From assembly GCA_035772405.1 (NCBI GenBank), contig JAYKKM010000123.1, forward strand, positions 936,001 through 1,000,000: DNA of 64,000 bases, in the 5' to 3' direction. A program made the translations under genes and the position numbers. The notes beneath the pieces are model-generated. The model saw only the letters and a program-made list of their open reading frames with translations. It ran no database searches and was not told the DNA's origin. The DNA is from Chrysogorgia sp. JL179-B06 (lineage: Eukaryota > Cnidaria > Anthozoa > Scleralcyonacea > Chrysogorgiidae). Below are positions 42,512-49,942 of this stretch, one piece after another (position 1 is the first letter of the stretch; each line of letters opens with the position of its first letter).

Positions 42512-43016
42512 ATGGAAGAAGACGAAGAAAATGAAAAAGAGTTTTGGATGAGATGTGGGAGATTTTGTTTTGCCCTTCGAAAATTTTATATGGAAAAAAA
42601 TGAAAAATGGAAAATAAGTGAATGTTGTAAAACTATTCATGAAATATCTATGGTCCATTTAACGAATGCTGGAAATTACAGTAAAAAAAAAGATTTGTTG
42701 GATGTCATGAGGGGGTTGATCCTTTATATATTCAACAATATATGGAACATTTAGATGAATTTTACGTAAAAAACTATAAAACAAAAAATATATCAGTTTT
42801 GATTTATTTTATTTTTGAAACCATTCACCTTTTTCCGATGGAAATGGGAGAATAGGGAAAGCACTTGTTGCATTTCTAGAAAATAAAATTGAATGTAAAA
42901 TAAAAGCACAAAAACAACATAGAAAGTTATGTAAAATTTTAGGAGTTATGCAAAGAAAACAAAATAGTTTATTTGATATCAAATGTTGCAATCAATTATA
43001 CACGTTATTAGTGTAA
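42512..43016 (+). pseudogene. Fic-domain protein (AMP-transferase type), frame-broken
   Basis: Three frame segments in one direction make a Fic fold. The first (from the ATG at 42512) has KTIHEISMVHLTNAGNYSKK, matching the LH..L....AG.YR block. After an A9 run the second frame has VDPLYIQQYMEHLDEFYVK (the P..I...M..L block) and FIFETIHLF. One base short at 42835 the third frame gives DGNGRIGKALVAFLENKIEC. Together this is the HxFx(D/E)GNGRxxR catalytic motif, with the catalytic His kept, Pro replaced by Leu and the final Arg by Lys. Fic enzymes transfer AMP or similar groups to target proteins. About 168 residues in all, near a minimal Fic core. It lies directly before the integrase. Two frame breaks make this copy inactive unless they are assembly errors. 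Confidence 0.65.
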
Positions 43017-43059
43017 TAAATTTTTTTTGATGGAATACAATTTCTTTAATTGTGAGGAG

Positions 43060-43070
43060 GGTATAAAATA
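43060..43070 (+). promoter_or_regulatory. TATA-like box before the integrase
   Basis: GGTATAAAATAAGCAC, beginning at 43060, is the strongest TATA-like site in the block and lies between the Fic and integrase genes. A very similar site precedes the 48538 gene. Confidence 0.4.
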
Positions 43071-43122
43071 AGCACCTACAGTGATTCATCATTTACCCTT
43101 CGCTCGGGAACAGATTCAGAGA

Positions 43123-43928
43123 TGGTGGAACTTTATGCGAGACAACGACATGATCATTTTTATAAAATGCAATCGTATACAGATTTGTCTGTGAAAATAA
43201 TTATTTAATAATAAAGATTTAGCCCGATATAATAATCAATATCGTTATTGGTTGGTGTGTATTGATATTTTTTCAAGATTTTGTTGTGTAAAATTAATTA
43301 AAAAAAAACGTCTAATAATGTTAAAAATAAATTTGAAAGTATTCTTATTGAAGAAGGAATAGCGCCTCTTAAAATTCAAAGTGATGAAGGAACAGAATTT
43401 CAAGATATACGTACGAAATTAAGTAAAAAGTATAATTTTGAAGTATTTCATACGTACAATAGAGAAATAATAGCATTCCATGTGGAACGTGTAATTGGAA
43501 CTTTAAAAACAATGGTTCGTCGTGTTTTAACAATGACTGGAGAATTTGACTATATTCAGTATTTACCCCTTATTGTTAATCGTTATAATAATTCCCCACA
43601 TAAAGCATTAGCTGGTGCAACACCTTTTGAAATTTATCGTGAAGAAAAAAAAGGAAAAATACGTAAAGTAAAAAATAAAATAGTACGTGATCATTTAAAT
43701 TATCCTATTCCCACTCAAGATCTGATACAAGAAGGAACTCGTGTTCGTATTGTGAGAGTAAAAAATAATATTTTTGAAAAAAGTAGTCTTCGACGATGGA
43801 CTAATGAGATATTTTGTATTAAAAAAGTATTTATCACTGACCCTGTTACATATCAATTACAAGACGAACAACGTGAAGAAATTAAAGGAATTTTTTATCG
43901 TGCTGAATTACAAGTTTTAAAAAAAAAA
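43123..43928 (+). pseudogene. Polinton/Maverick-type integrase
   Basis: The rve-type core is readable: first Asp in WLVCIDIFSRF (43264), second in IQSDEGTEFQD (43383), Glu in FHVERVIGTLK (43485) after NREI. LPLIVNRYNNSPHKALAGAT follows. The C-terminal SH3-like domain has GTRVRIVRVKNNIFEKSSLR and RWTNEIF, ending at FYRAELQVLKKK. This domain order is that of Polinton integrases, related to retroviral ones. A one-base shift at the A9 run near 43300 separates the first Asp from the rest. The N-terminal zinc-binding part is not clearly seen; short frames start at about 43123. The reading frame runs without a stop into the next gene. Confidence 0.75.
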
Positions 43929-44865
43929 ATGAATTTACACATTGCACTTCAAAAGAATTTGATTAATGATTTTGAAATGAAAATTGCACAGCCTATTGAT
44001 GCTTTGAACAATGAATGTTTTTTAGAAGTTTTACAAGTTTGTTATCCCCAAACAACTAAAAATATTGTGGGTGATGAATGTTTTTTTTCGTTTATCATAA
44101 CCTATAAGAACTTTATACCTGAAGAAATTAATAATACGGTATACGCCAGCAGTGAGTTCGTTTTTACATCGGATAAATTTATTGTACCCAACGGAATTTA
44201 TGATTTATCTTCATTAATTATATTTTTAAATAATATCTTAAAAGGATTTGAAATTTTTTTTACCATCGGATCAAATGGGAAAGTAATTATTAATGTTAAT
44301 GTTGAGATTGAGTATTGGGTATATGAAAATGCGAGTAAAGCAGTCGATGGGTCACAGGTAAATGAATTTCGATTATCTAACAAGACTACGATAGAAAAAA
44401 AGGGTATTCGATATGCTTCTTTTAATCAAAAGATTAATATCTTATTTTCAAAAAAATTAGCTTTTATGCTAGGTTTAAAAAATGAAAAAGATCTTGAAAT
44501 CGTACCTCTCCTGTTTGAAATAAAAAAAGATAACCCTACACCCCGAACCCTTTTTTCTAAACATTTTGATTACTTACCCGATGTATCCGACGGATTAAAT
44601 AAAATGTTTATATATTGTGATGAAATAGAACTGGGGTTAGTTGGTGATAGTTGTGCTGAATTGTTAACAACAGTACCCATTCAATGGAATCGACAAGCTG
44701 GTGGGGGGAATGGACAATTAGTTTGTTATAGTCCCCCAAAATCATTGAGAAAATTAAAAAAAGACTATAAGAGAAATTCATATTAAAGTTAAAGATACTA
44801 CAGGAAAATTAGTTTCTTTTGATTCAGGAACGCTTAGTATTGATTGTTTAATACATTCAACATAA
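43929..44865 (+). pseudogene. Probable Polinton minor capsid (penton-like) protein
   Basis: I place the start at the ATG at 43929, directly after an A-run that fuses it in frame with integrase. Landmarks: an N-terminal segment with FEMKIAQPIDALNNECFLEV, VPNGIYDLSSLIIFLNNILK, then KKLAFMLGLKN, and near the end MFIYCDEIELGLVGDSCAEL with TTVPI. The last is the (M)F(V/I)YCD...VGD....L...VPI block I know from Maverick minor capsid proteins. The frame stops at 44786, but a one-base shift at an A7 run continues with IREIHIKVKDTTGKLVSF to a stop at 44865. About 310 residues, normal for this protein. It would form virion vertices. The stop overlaps the next ATG (TAATG). Confidence 0.65.
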
Positions 44866-45157
44866 TGCTTTTGATTGTTCTTGAAGAAAAAAATGGGGAA
44901 ATGATAATTAAAAAATATAAAATATTTTATCCTTTTATTCTCTTTACATTTTAGTAAATAGTGGGAAAAATTTTTTATGGAATTTAAATTCGATTGAATA
45001 TAAAAATATAAAAAATTCATTTCGAATTACGTGTGCAAAAAAAATGGATTTCAGTTCTATAAAACAATCAAAAAAAATAAATAATGGAACGATTTCAGTT
45101 TCTTCATCTACTATTATTTCTAATGCAACACAACGTTTTATATATACTATAAAATAA
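44865..45157 (+). pseudogene. Unrecognised protein, two frames
   Basis: The ATG overlaps the preceding stop (TAATG). The first frame (MLLIVLEEKNGEMIIKKYKI) ends near 44953; the reading continues one frame over with GKNFLWNLNSIEYKNIKNSF to a stop at 45157, rich in S, T, I and N. Position after the minor capsid gene suggests a structural or accessory protein; no homology recognised. Confidence 0.35.
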
Positions 45158-45231
45158 TTATTTTATATTGACGAAAAAAATCCTTATACATCATTAAATG
45201 ATGAAAAAAAAAATTCCCCTATTTTTTATTT

Positions 45232-45354
45232 ATGAGTGATCAAGAGGATAAACAATCACTACAGTTCTTTATTAACTATGAGAATAACGTGCCGTTAAAA
45301 GGTGAAGAAATTAAGATATATATAAATTTATTTGAAGAAAAAAATAATGACTGA
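45232..45354 (+). CDS. Unrecognised 40-residue protein
   Basis: From an ATG: MSDQEDKQSLQFFINYENNV. Its stop overlaps the next ATG by 8 bases, and it could be joined to the next frame by one base at an A7 run. Confidence 0.35.
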   Translation: MSDQEDKQSLQFFINYENNVPLKGEEIKIYINLFEEKNND

Positions 45355-45571
45355 AAAAATAAATGAACTATCCGTAGAAGATTATACTGAATTGTTAAAT
45401 GGTAGAAATCGTGGAAAAAATTATTCATCATCATATTTTGTTGTGAAAAGAAAAAATAAAGAAAATCCAACTAAGAAAGAAATTTTATTAAATGGGGGTG
45501 TGGGATTACCCTCAAATTTAAATTTAGATACTTATTATACAAGTGATAATAAAAAAAGAGAAAAAAAATAG
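45347..45571 (+). CDS. Unrecognised 74-residue basic protein
   Basis: Start chosen at the ATG at 45347 (MTEKINELSVEDYTELLNGR). It is rich in K and N and contains LLNGGVGLPSNLNLDTYYTS. Genes here overlap as in compact viral genomes. No family recognised. Confidence 0.4.
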   Translation: MTEKINELSVEDYTELLNGRNRGKNYSSSYFVVKRKNKENPTKKEILLNGGVGLPSNLNLDTYYTSDNKKREKK

Positions 45572-45634
45572 ATCCAAATGTAATACGTTTTTTACAAAAT
45601 AGATAAACTGTAAAAAAAAGTATAAATAAAAACA

Positions 45635-45730
45635 ATGTTATATAAAAAAATCATAATGTTGTGGATATTATTATTATTTTTATTGTTGTGGCTATTGTTG
45701 TTTTTTAAAAATAAAATAAATGACTCGTAA
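45635..45730 (+). CDS. Small single-span membrane protein
   Basis: A 31-residue frame from an ATG 15 bases after GTATAAATAA (45620-45629). A Lys-containing start is followed by about 17 hydrophobic residues (LWILLLFLLLWLLLFF) and a polar tail. It overlaps the next gene by 11 bases. Small membrane proteins are common in Polinton and adintovirus gene sets. Confidence 0.45.
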   Translation: MLYKKIIMLWILLLFLLLWLLLFFKNKINDS

Positions 45731-45881
45731 AAAATATATAAAAAAAGGAAAAAACAAAAGAGGAATAAGAAAGCGTAGAAAAAAAATACAAAAAGGAGGT
45801 TTTGGAGGAGCATTGGCACTGGGTATGTTTCTTCCTCAAGTGTTGGGAATGGTTGCAAAAATTCTTAAAATTAACGTTTAA
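45720..45881 (+). CDS. Small basic-hydrophobic virion-type protein
   Basis: 53 residues from an ATG. The first half is strongly basic (KKYIKKGKNKRGIRKRRKKI) and the second half is a Gly-rich amphipathic or hydrophobic helix (KGGFGGALALGMFLPQVLGM). This two-part design resembles the small core or membrane-active proteins (pX/mu or pVI-like) of adenoviruses and adintoviruses, which bind DNA or membranes within the particle. It lies just upstream of the major capsid gene. The assignment rests on composition and position only. Confidence 0.45.
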   Translation: MTRKKYIKKGKNKRGIRKRRKKIQKGGFGGALALGMFLPQVLGMVAKILKINV

Positions 45882-45890
45882 AAAAAAAAA

Positions 45891-46406
45891 ATGAGTAAAT
45901 AAATTGAAGATGTGGAAAAAAATGACATATTATTTAGTGAACCTTTACAATTTTTTACTTCATCACCCTATAATGATACGTTTACTGAATGTCGTGAAAC
46001 TGAAATTATTGCGACGCCTGTCGATAATCAATCGTCAGTATACACGTTTACAAGGCATGGGAACGCCGTTGGATTAATGAAAACAAGTGATGCTAAAATA
46101 ATGGCTAGAGTATCAATTAGAAATGCTGCTGGAGTTATAGCACCTGCAGCATCAGGGTTTTCGATGATTACATTACCCCTTCGTACAATGTTGAAAACAA
46201 AAGAATTAAAAATAAATGAAAATTTAAATACGCCATCAGATAATTTTGCACATTTTGCATCATGGATACAATTTATAATGCGTCAAACATCGTCGGGATA
46301 TAAAGATTCTAAAGAGCTTAATTTAGCATATTTAGATACAGCCGAACATATAAGCGATATCGCTGGTTTCACGAATGGTGAAACCAGCGATATCGCAAGC
46401 CATTAG
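45891..46406 (+). pseudogene. Probable Polinton major capsid protein, N-terminal part
   Basis: The ATG at 45891 is followed by a TAA at the fourth codon, after which the frame is open to 46406. The sequence has EPLQFFTSSPYNDTFTECRE, SVYTFTRHGNAVGLMKTSDA and KIMARVSIRNAAG. It then has NTPSDNFAHFASWIQFIMRQ and YKDSKELNLAYLDTAEHISD. This fits the N-terminal jelly-roll pattern of Maverick major capsids: a 'PIxFTxxG...' start, 'LxVxxxI', 'N..LHSLF...', then 'Y..YIETLL...'. The match is by pattern. Family length is several hundred residues, so most of the protein is missing. The frame ends within a perfect inverted repeat. Confidence 0.5.
46354..46396. repeat. 19-bp perfect hairpin at the capsid gene break
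   Basis: GCGATATCGCTGGTTTCAC, a 5-base spacer GAATG, then its exact reverse complement. It sits where the major capsid frame stops and the next frame starts. Confidence 0.9.
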
Positions 46407-46707
46407 ATCATTTCAAACAGCAAAACAGAATTATCTTAAGGGAGAATTAGAAGCAAGAAAAAAAATTTGGAATAAACGAAAAATAATTCATAGTATTGAT
46501 GTAAAAATTAAAAATAATATTAGTGTAAAATATCAGGATGCATTTGGATGGAGTATTGTTCAAGTTAAAAAAGAGATATTTAAAGAGGGTGATTTTGGGT
46601 CATATATTGGACAATCTAGTAAATATTATTTTAGCCCTAATCAATTGTTTATTGATCCTGAGAGGTATTCTCATTGGTTGAATGATAAAATAAATATTAT
46701 AAGATAG
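46375..46707 (+). CDS. Unrecognised 110-residue basic protein starting in the hairpin
   Basis: The ATG lies in the hairpin spacer and right arm, so its first residues (MVKPAISQAI) are encoded by the arm and the bases after it. It continues with LKGELEARKKIWNKRKIIHS, FGWSIVQVKKEIFKEGDFGS and YYFSPNQLFIDPERYSHWLN. It may be a displaced 3' part of another gene. No family recognised. Confidence 0.35.
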   Translation: MVKPAISQAIRSFQTAKQNYLKGELEARKKIWNKRKIIHSIDVKIKNNISVKYQDAFGWSIVQVKKEIFKEGDFGSYIGQSSKYYFSPNQLFIDPERYSHWLNDKINIIR

Positions 46708-46878
46708 CCTTGACGATTACTAATAAATGTAAATCTTTTTAATCTTTTTGTTGACTTAATGCTAGGGTACGCGTTGTTTAAATATTTATCGGTAAAACGT
46801 TGTAGGGAAAGACATAAAAGCATATGTTAGGAGTAATATATTTTTTTAGAAACTAAAGAAAATCCTCTGTTGGCTATA

Positions 46879-47109
46879 ATGATCGATTTAGCTAAGTATT
46901 TTTCACATATTGATTATCAAGTGCTTGAATGTCGTAAAATGGATATGTTACCCAACAATGAACGTGCAGATAGAATAATATATAAGATATTATTGTTATG
47001 GGATGAGAAATATATATATACCTACTCATCGGACGATTTTACACATTTAATCGGACAGTTTGTGAATGTACAGATTGAAAGTCTGGAACCGCCTCCCTAT
47101 CAACCATGA
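46879..47109 (+). CDS. Small flank-family protein with a PPPY motif
   Basis: 76 residues from the ATG at 46879. It has IIYKILLLWDEKYIYTYSSD, DFTHLIGQFVNVQIES and ends LEPPPYQP. The IGQ/IGK-hydrophobic block and the preceding W-D/E..Y segment are shared with the two following genes. PPPY is a WW-domain ligand, and in some viruses such motifs recruit NEDD4-type ubiquitin ligases. The stop overlaps the next start (ATGA). Confidence 0.5.
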   Translation: MIDLAKYFSHIDYQVLECRKMDMLPNNERADRIIYKILLLWDEKYIYTYSSDDFTHLIGQFVNVQIESLEPPPYQP

Positions 47110-47348
47110 ATCAAGCAAAATTTATAGATATAATATCTATGAAGAATCTATCTCGTGAACGAAATCTACAGTTAATTGGCTCAAGACCCATACCCAAACC
47201 CGCTGGCGAACCGACACAGATGTATGATCTTTTTTTTAACGATGAATATAACAATTATTTTAAAATAGAATTCGATTCATCCCAACACGATAAGATTGGT
47301 AAAAGTGTGTATCTTACCAATCATTATATATTCATTGTAAAAGATTAA
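47106..47348 (+). CDS. Small flank-family protein
   Basis: 80 residues; the ATG overlaps the preceding stop by 4 bases. Contains RPIPKPAGEPTQMYDLFFND and HDKIGKSVYLTNHYIFIVKD, which match the middle and end of its neighbours. Function unknown. Confidence 0.5.
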   Translation: MNQAKFIDIISMKNLSRERNLQLIGSRPIPKPAGEPTQMYDLFFNDEYNNYFKIEFDSSQHDKIGKSVYLTNHYIFIVKD

Positions 47349-47354
47349 TCCTTT

Positions 47355-47364
47355 GTATATATAG
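47355..47364 (+). promoter_or_regulatory. TATA-like box before the last small gene
   Basis: GTATATATAG lies 52 bases ahead of the ATG at 47407, a fitting distance for a core promoter. Confidence 0.4.
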
Positions 47365-47406
47365 ACATCTCTACCCAAAACATTTTATTATTAGACAAGC
47401 CTCATC

Positions 47407-47733
47407 ATGGCAACAAGTATAGATATAAACGAAATTAAACTTGATAACGTTAAGTTATACACCTCTGAATTTTTATATACTATTTGTAAGGACTCCGATT
47501 TTTATGTTGTTGGCTTTATGAGCGAAGGAAACATTTGGTTAGATGACCGGCGCGGGATAATATTAAAAGATTTTAATCTCACCTCGCTTCTTAATACCAA
47601 AATGGATGTACAAGCTGGAATTATTATTGCTGTGATACTACGAAACGAGAATCAAGAAGATCTCATTGGAAAGCACATCTTCTTTCCAAACACATACACA
47701 ATGCGTTGTACCAATCCATATTTATTACGTTAA
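47407..47733 (+). CDS. Small flank-family protein, longest member
   Basis: 108 residues from an ATG, unbroken. It has FLYTICKDSDFYVVGFMSEG, AGIIIAVILRNENQEDLIGK and HIFFPNTYTMR. It links the family: the CKDSxF part matches 40546, and the DLIGKHxxF part matches 40394, 46879 and 47106. Unknown function; as accessory genes at both element ends they could act on the host, but this is inference only. Confidence 0.5.
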   Translation: MATSIDINEIKLDNVKLYTSEFLYTICKDSDFYVVGFMSEGNIWLDDRRGIILKDFNLTSLLNTKMDVQAGIIIAVILRNENQEDLIGKHIFFPNTYTMRCTNPYLLR

Positions 47734-47760
47734 ACATGTATATGTTATTTGTTATTAAAA

Positions 47761-48453
47761 ACCATTTATCATCTGTTTTGACATGTATGAATTAATTAAC
47801 ACTCTCTCCGATACTTATTATCCATCCAAAATTGTTTAACGGGAATATTAAAATATATACTAATTTGTGTGAAAAGTGTAAAATAGAGTATCAAAAAGCA
47901 TAAAAATATGTTTAAATAAATGTAAAAATGCTTAAATATCTAGAATATAGACGTATTTAAACATATACCCTTGCGGAAATATATATTTCACGGGACTAAT
48001 CCCCCCCAAAATGGCCGCTAATCCCTACGAGTAATTAATAAATCAACTGAATAGAAGCTAGACCTCATTATAAAATCGTATCTGCAAAATACACAAACAA
48101 AATGGCCGCTAATCCCAACAAGTATAATACATCAACTTTTGACAACGTAGACCCAATTGCTAATTATAAACACGCGTCTTTAATCCCGGCAACACATATT
48201 CATTGTCCATACCTATATTATTAATCAACTGCTTTGACATAGGGGGAGTGATTAGATTAAAACGCTTATTATATATTCGCGTCCATAATCGTCTAACAAC
48301 ACTCATTGTTCCTACCCCTAATAATTCATTTGTTTTGACATGAAGGCTTTAATGAACGATCTCTGATTGGATAGATACGGGGGAGTCTTTGATTGTAGAA
48401 ACTCTGATTGGTCAAACCCTGCTAAACCATTGTAATAGTACTGCAGACCGCGA
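47761..48453. other. Gene-free stretch right of the Polinton-like block
   Basis: Short duplications are seen: AAAATGGCCGCTAATCCC occurs at about 48009 and 48101, and TTTTGACATG or TTTGACATA recurs near 47777, 48233 and 48331. No frame or RNA recognised. Confidence 0.4.
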
Positions 48454-48454
48454 T

Positions 48455-48462
48455 TATAAAAT
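48455..48462 (+). promoter_or_regulatory. TATA-like box of the small spliced gene
   Basis: TATAAAATAAGC lies 83 bases ahead of the ATG at 48538. Confidence 0.45.
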
Positions 48463-48537
48463 AAGCAAGTAAAGACGTCTCAAACCACACGATTTCAAGC
48501 TGGAGAAGAGTACACGAAAAAGAAAAACAGTAAAACG

Positions 48538-48776
48538 ATGGGTGACAACATACGAAAAGAAAACGCAGACCCCTCCAACAACGCGAACCCAAGCAACACA
48601 GACCCAAAAGCAAACCCAGAAAAAAAGGAAGAAAATGTAAGATAGCGATAGTAAAATGTTTGCTGTCTGTAAAATCGACATGTATTTATTATGTTTTTTA
48701 TTTCTCTTAGAAAGAAACCATCCCCCCACCACCAATAGCCAACACAATTGAAACCGTGCCGGGGATACTGCTAATA
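48538..48776 (+). CDS. Small spliced gene, exons 1 and 2 (interrupted)
   Basis: Exon 1 (48538-48636) encodes a 33-residue polar start (MGDNIRKENADPSNNANPSN). A 74-base intron (48637-48710) has GTAAGA at its start and TTTCTCTTAG at its end. Exon 2 continues in frame with ETIPPPPIANTIETVPGILL. It then enters a 982-bp inverted-repeat insertion at 48777. The likely continuation is at 49759, in frame (KDNEESEWAFRVQTDSE). No family recognised; the protein is polar and proline-rich. Confidence 0.45.
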
Positions 48777-49758
48777 ATAGTCCAGGAGGAGAAGGGGGGT
48801 ATCGTCACTCGAGGAGGGAATTTATGGGAGTTAGTGTTTTTGGTCAAGTTTGGTTCGCTGATTTCAAAAATCGATGTTTTACGGGGAATTAACGGGGCCT
48901 TCAGCCTCGTTTTCACGAAAATTAGCCTCGTTTTGGTGCAAATTGAAAAAACAGCAAAACAGCATTGTTACTACATGGTAAATGTGATAAAAGTTACCAA
49001 TTGCAATAAATTATAGGACACTGAATCCAAATAGAAAATCAGGTGGGAAATTTGGGCATTTTAAACCTCGTTTTGGTGTAAAGCCTCGTTTTGGTGTTAA
49101 GTAGCACCCTCACAACCTACAACGTTTGGATCTGACATTCAGCATAAATACGTGTTAAAACACTCAAACGACGTTCTGAGAGCGCTTATTATCTCATTTG
49201 GGTCCAGCTAACGTTACAACTTCGTATCCATGGCCTACCGGCATCTTTAAAAAAAACAGCAATAAATCAAACAGTTTAGAATAACTATGGTAAGTTTGTC
49301 ATACCGTTTTTCAAAATTCACTGATGTCTTCGATCTCGACATCCATATCATATTTGAATTCATCAAATTCAAACTCCTCACTTTCTTCATTAAGAAGCAG
49401 CTCGTCATGTCCATCTGGATAAGAGACGTCGCTCCAAACCACTTTTCCATCTGCGTCCCATCCATGTCTCTCGGGGATCTCTAAATTAATTACCAGGTGG
49501 TCTGCCTGTTGAAAGAGGAAGGCAACATAATTTGCTCTCATGATGTGGTAACGCAGGTTGCTTTCACATGGAGGCATCAGGCTAAGGTCTACGATTTTAT
49601 GATCCTTGTTGAATTTCTGCCAGAAGACTTTCCGTCGAGCATCGTTGACTGACGTCAGGCGTGGATGGCCATAAAGAGAGCAGACAAACCTTTCAAAAAC
49701 ACTAACTCCCATAAATTCCCTCCTCGGGTGACGATACCCCCTTCTCCTCCTCGACTAT
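48777..49758. mobile_element. 982-bp inverted-repeat element inside the small gene
   Basis: Arms of about 65 bp: ATAGTCCAGGAGGAGAAGGG at 48777 and its near-exact reverse complement ending at 49758, with a few differences. A minus-strand coding frame (49311-49712) lies inside. No clear target duplication. An inverted duplication of an exon is an alternative reading. Confidence 0.6.
49311..49712 (-). CDS. Conserved-looking 133-residue protein in the inverted-repeat element
   Basis: Starts at an ATG within the right arm (MGVSVFERFVCSLYGHPRLT). It has SVNDARRKVFWQKF, LMPPCESNLRYHIMRANYVA and an acidic tail (EESEEFEFDEFKYDMDVEIE). The layout FVC.LYG...SVN.AR...F...... PPC...L..H..RANY recalls a C-terminal module seen in many invertebrate repeat-encoded proteins. 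It has no named domain that I can give. Probably the 3' end of a mobile-element gene. Confidence 0.4.
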   Translation of the reverse strand: MGVSVFERFVCSLYGHPRLTSVNDARRKVFWQKFNKDHKIVDLSLMPPCESNLRYHIMRANYVAFLFQQADHLVINLEIPERHGWDADGKVVWSDVSYPDGHDELLLNEESEEFEFDEFKYDMDVEIEDISEF

Positions 49759-49942
49759 AAAGGATAACGAAGAAAGCGAGTGGGCGTTCAGAGTCCAAAC
49801 AGACTCTGAATATAATTTCGATGAATACGAACCTCCTCCTCCGGAAGAAGACGATGACCCACGCGTGTGGGGATATGTAGACACCCGTGGTGAGGAGTTT
49901 ATGTACTTTGAACGCAGCAAACAATTGGTAAAAATGCGTTAA
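49759..49942 (+). CDS. Last exon part of the interrupted small gene
   Basis: The open frame encodes KDNEESEWAFRVQTDSEYNF, EYEPPPPEEDDDPRVWGYVD and FMYFERSKQLVKMR, then a stop. It is acidic with a PPPP stretch like exon 2. The frame is in phase with exon 2 if the 982-bp element is removed. Confidence 0.4.

Larger units (their letters stand above)
39535..47760 (+). mobile_element. Partial Polinton/Maverick (adintovirus-like) endogenous element
   Basis: An 8.2-kb, very AT-rich block of small genes, nearly all on the plus strand, with overlapping or abutting frames. It has a Polinton-type integrase, a likely minor capsid protein followed by a likely major capsid N-terminus, and a small basic-hydrophobic protein. 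It also has a Fic-domain gene and families of small proteins. DNA polymerase B, packaging ATPase and protease were not found. Limits are set by composition and gene packing, not by defined termini. Breaks: the integrase, minor capsid and Fic genes and several small genes carry one-base shifts, and the major capsid gene has a stop codon at its fourth codon. Confidence 0.7.
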
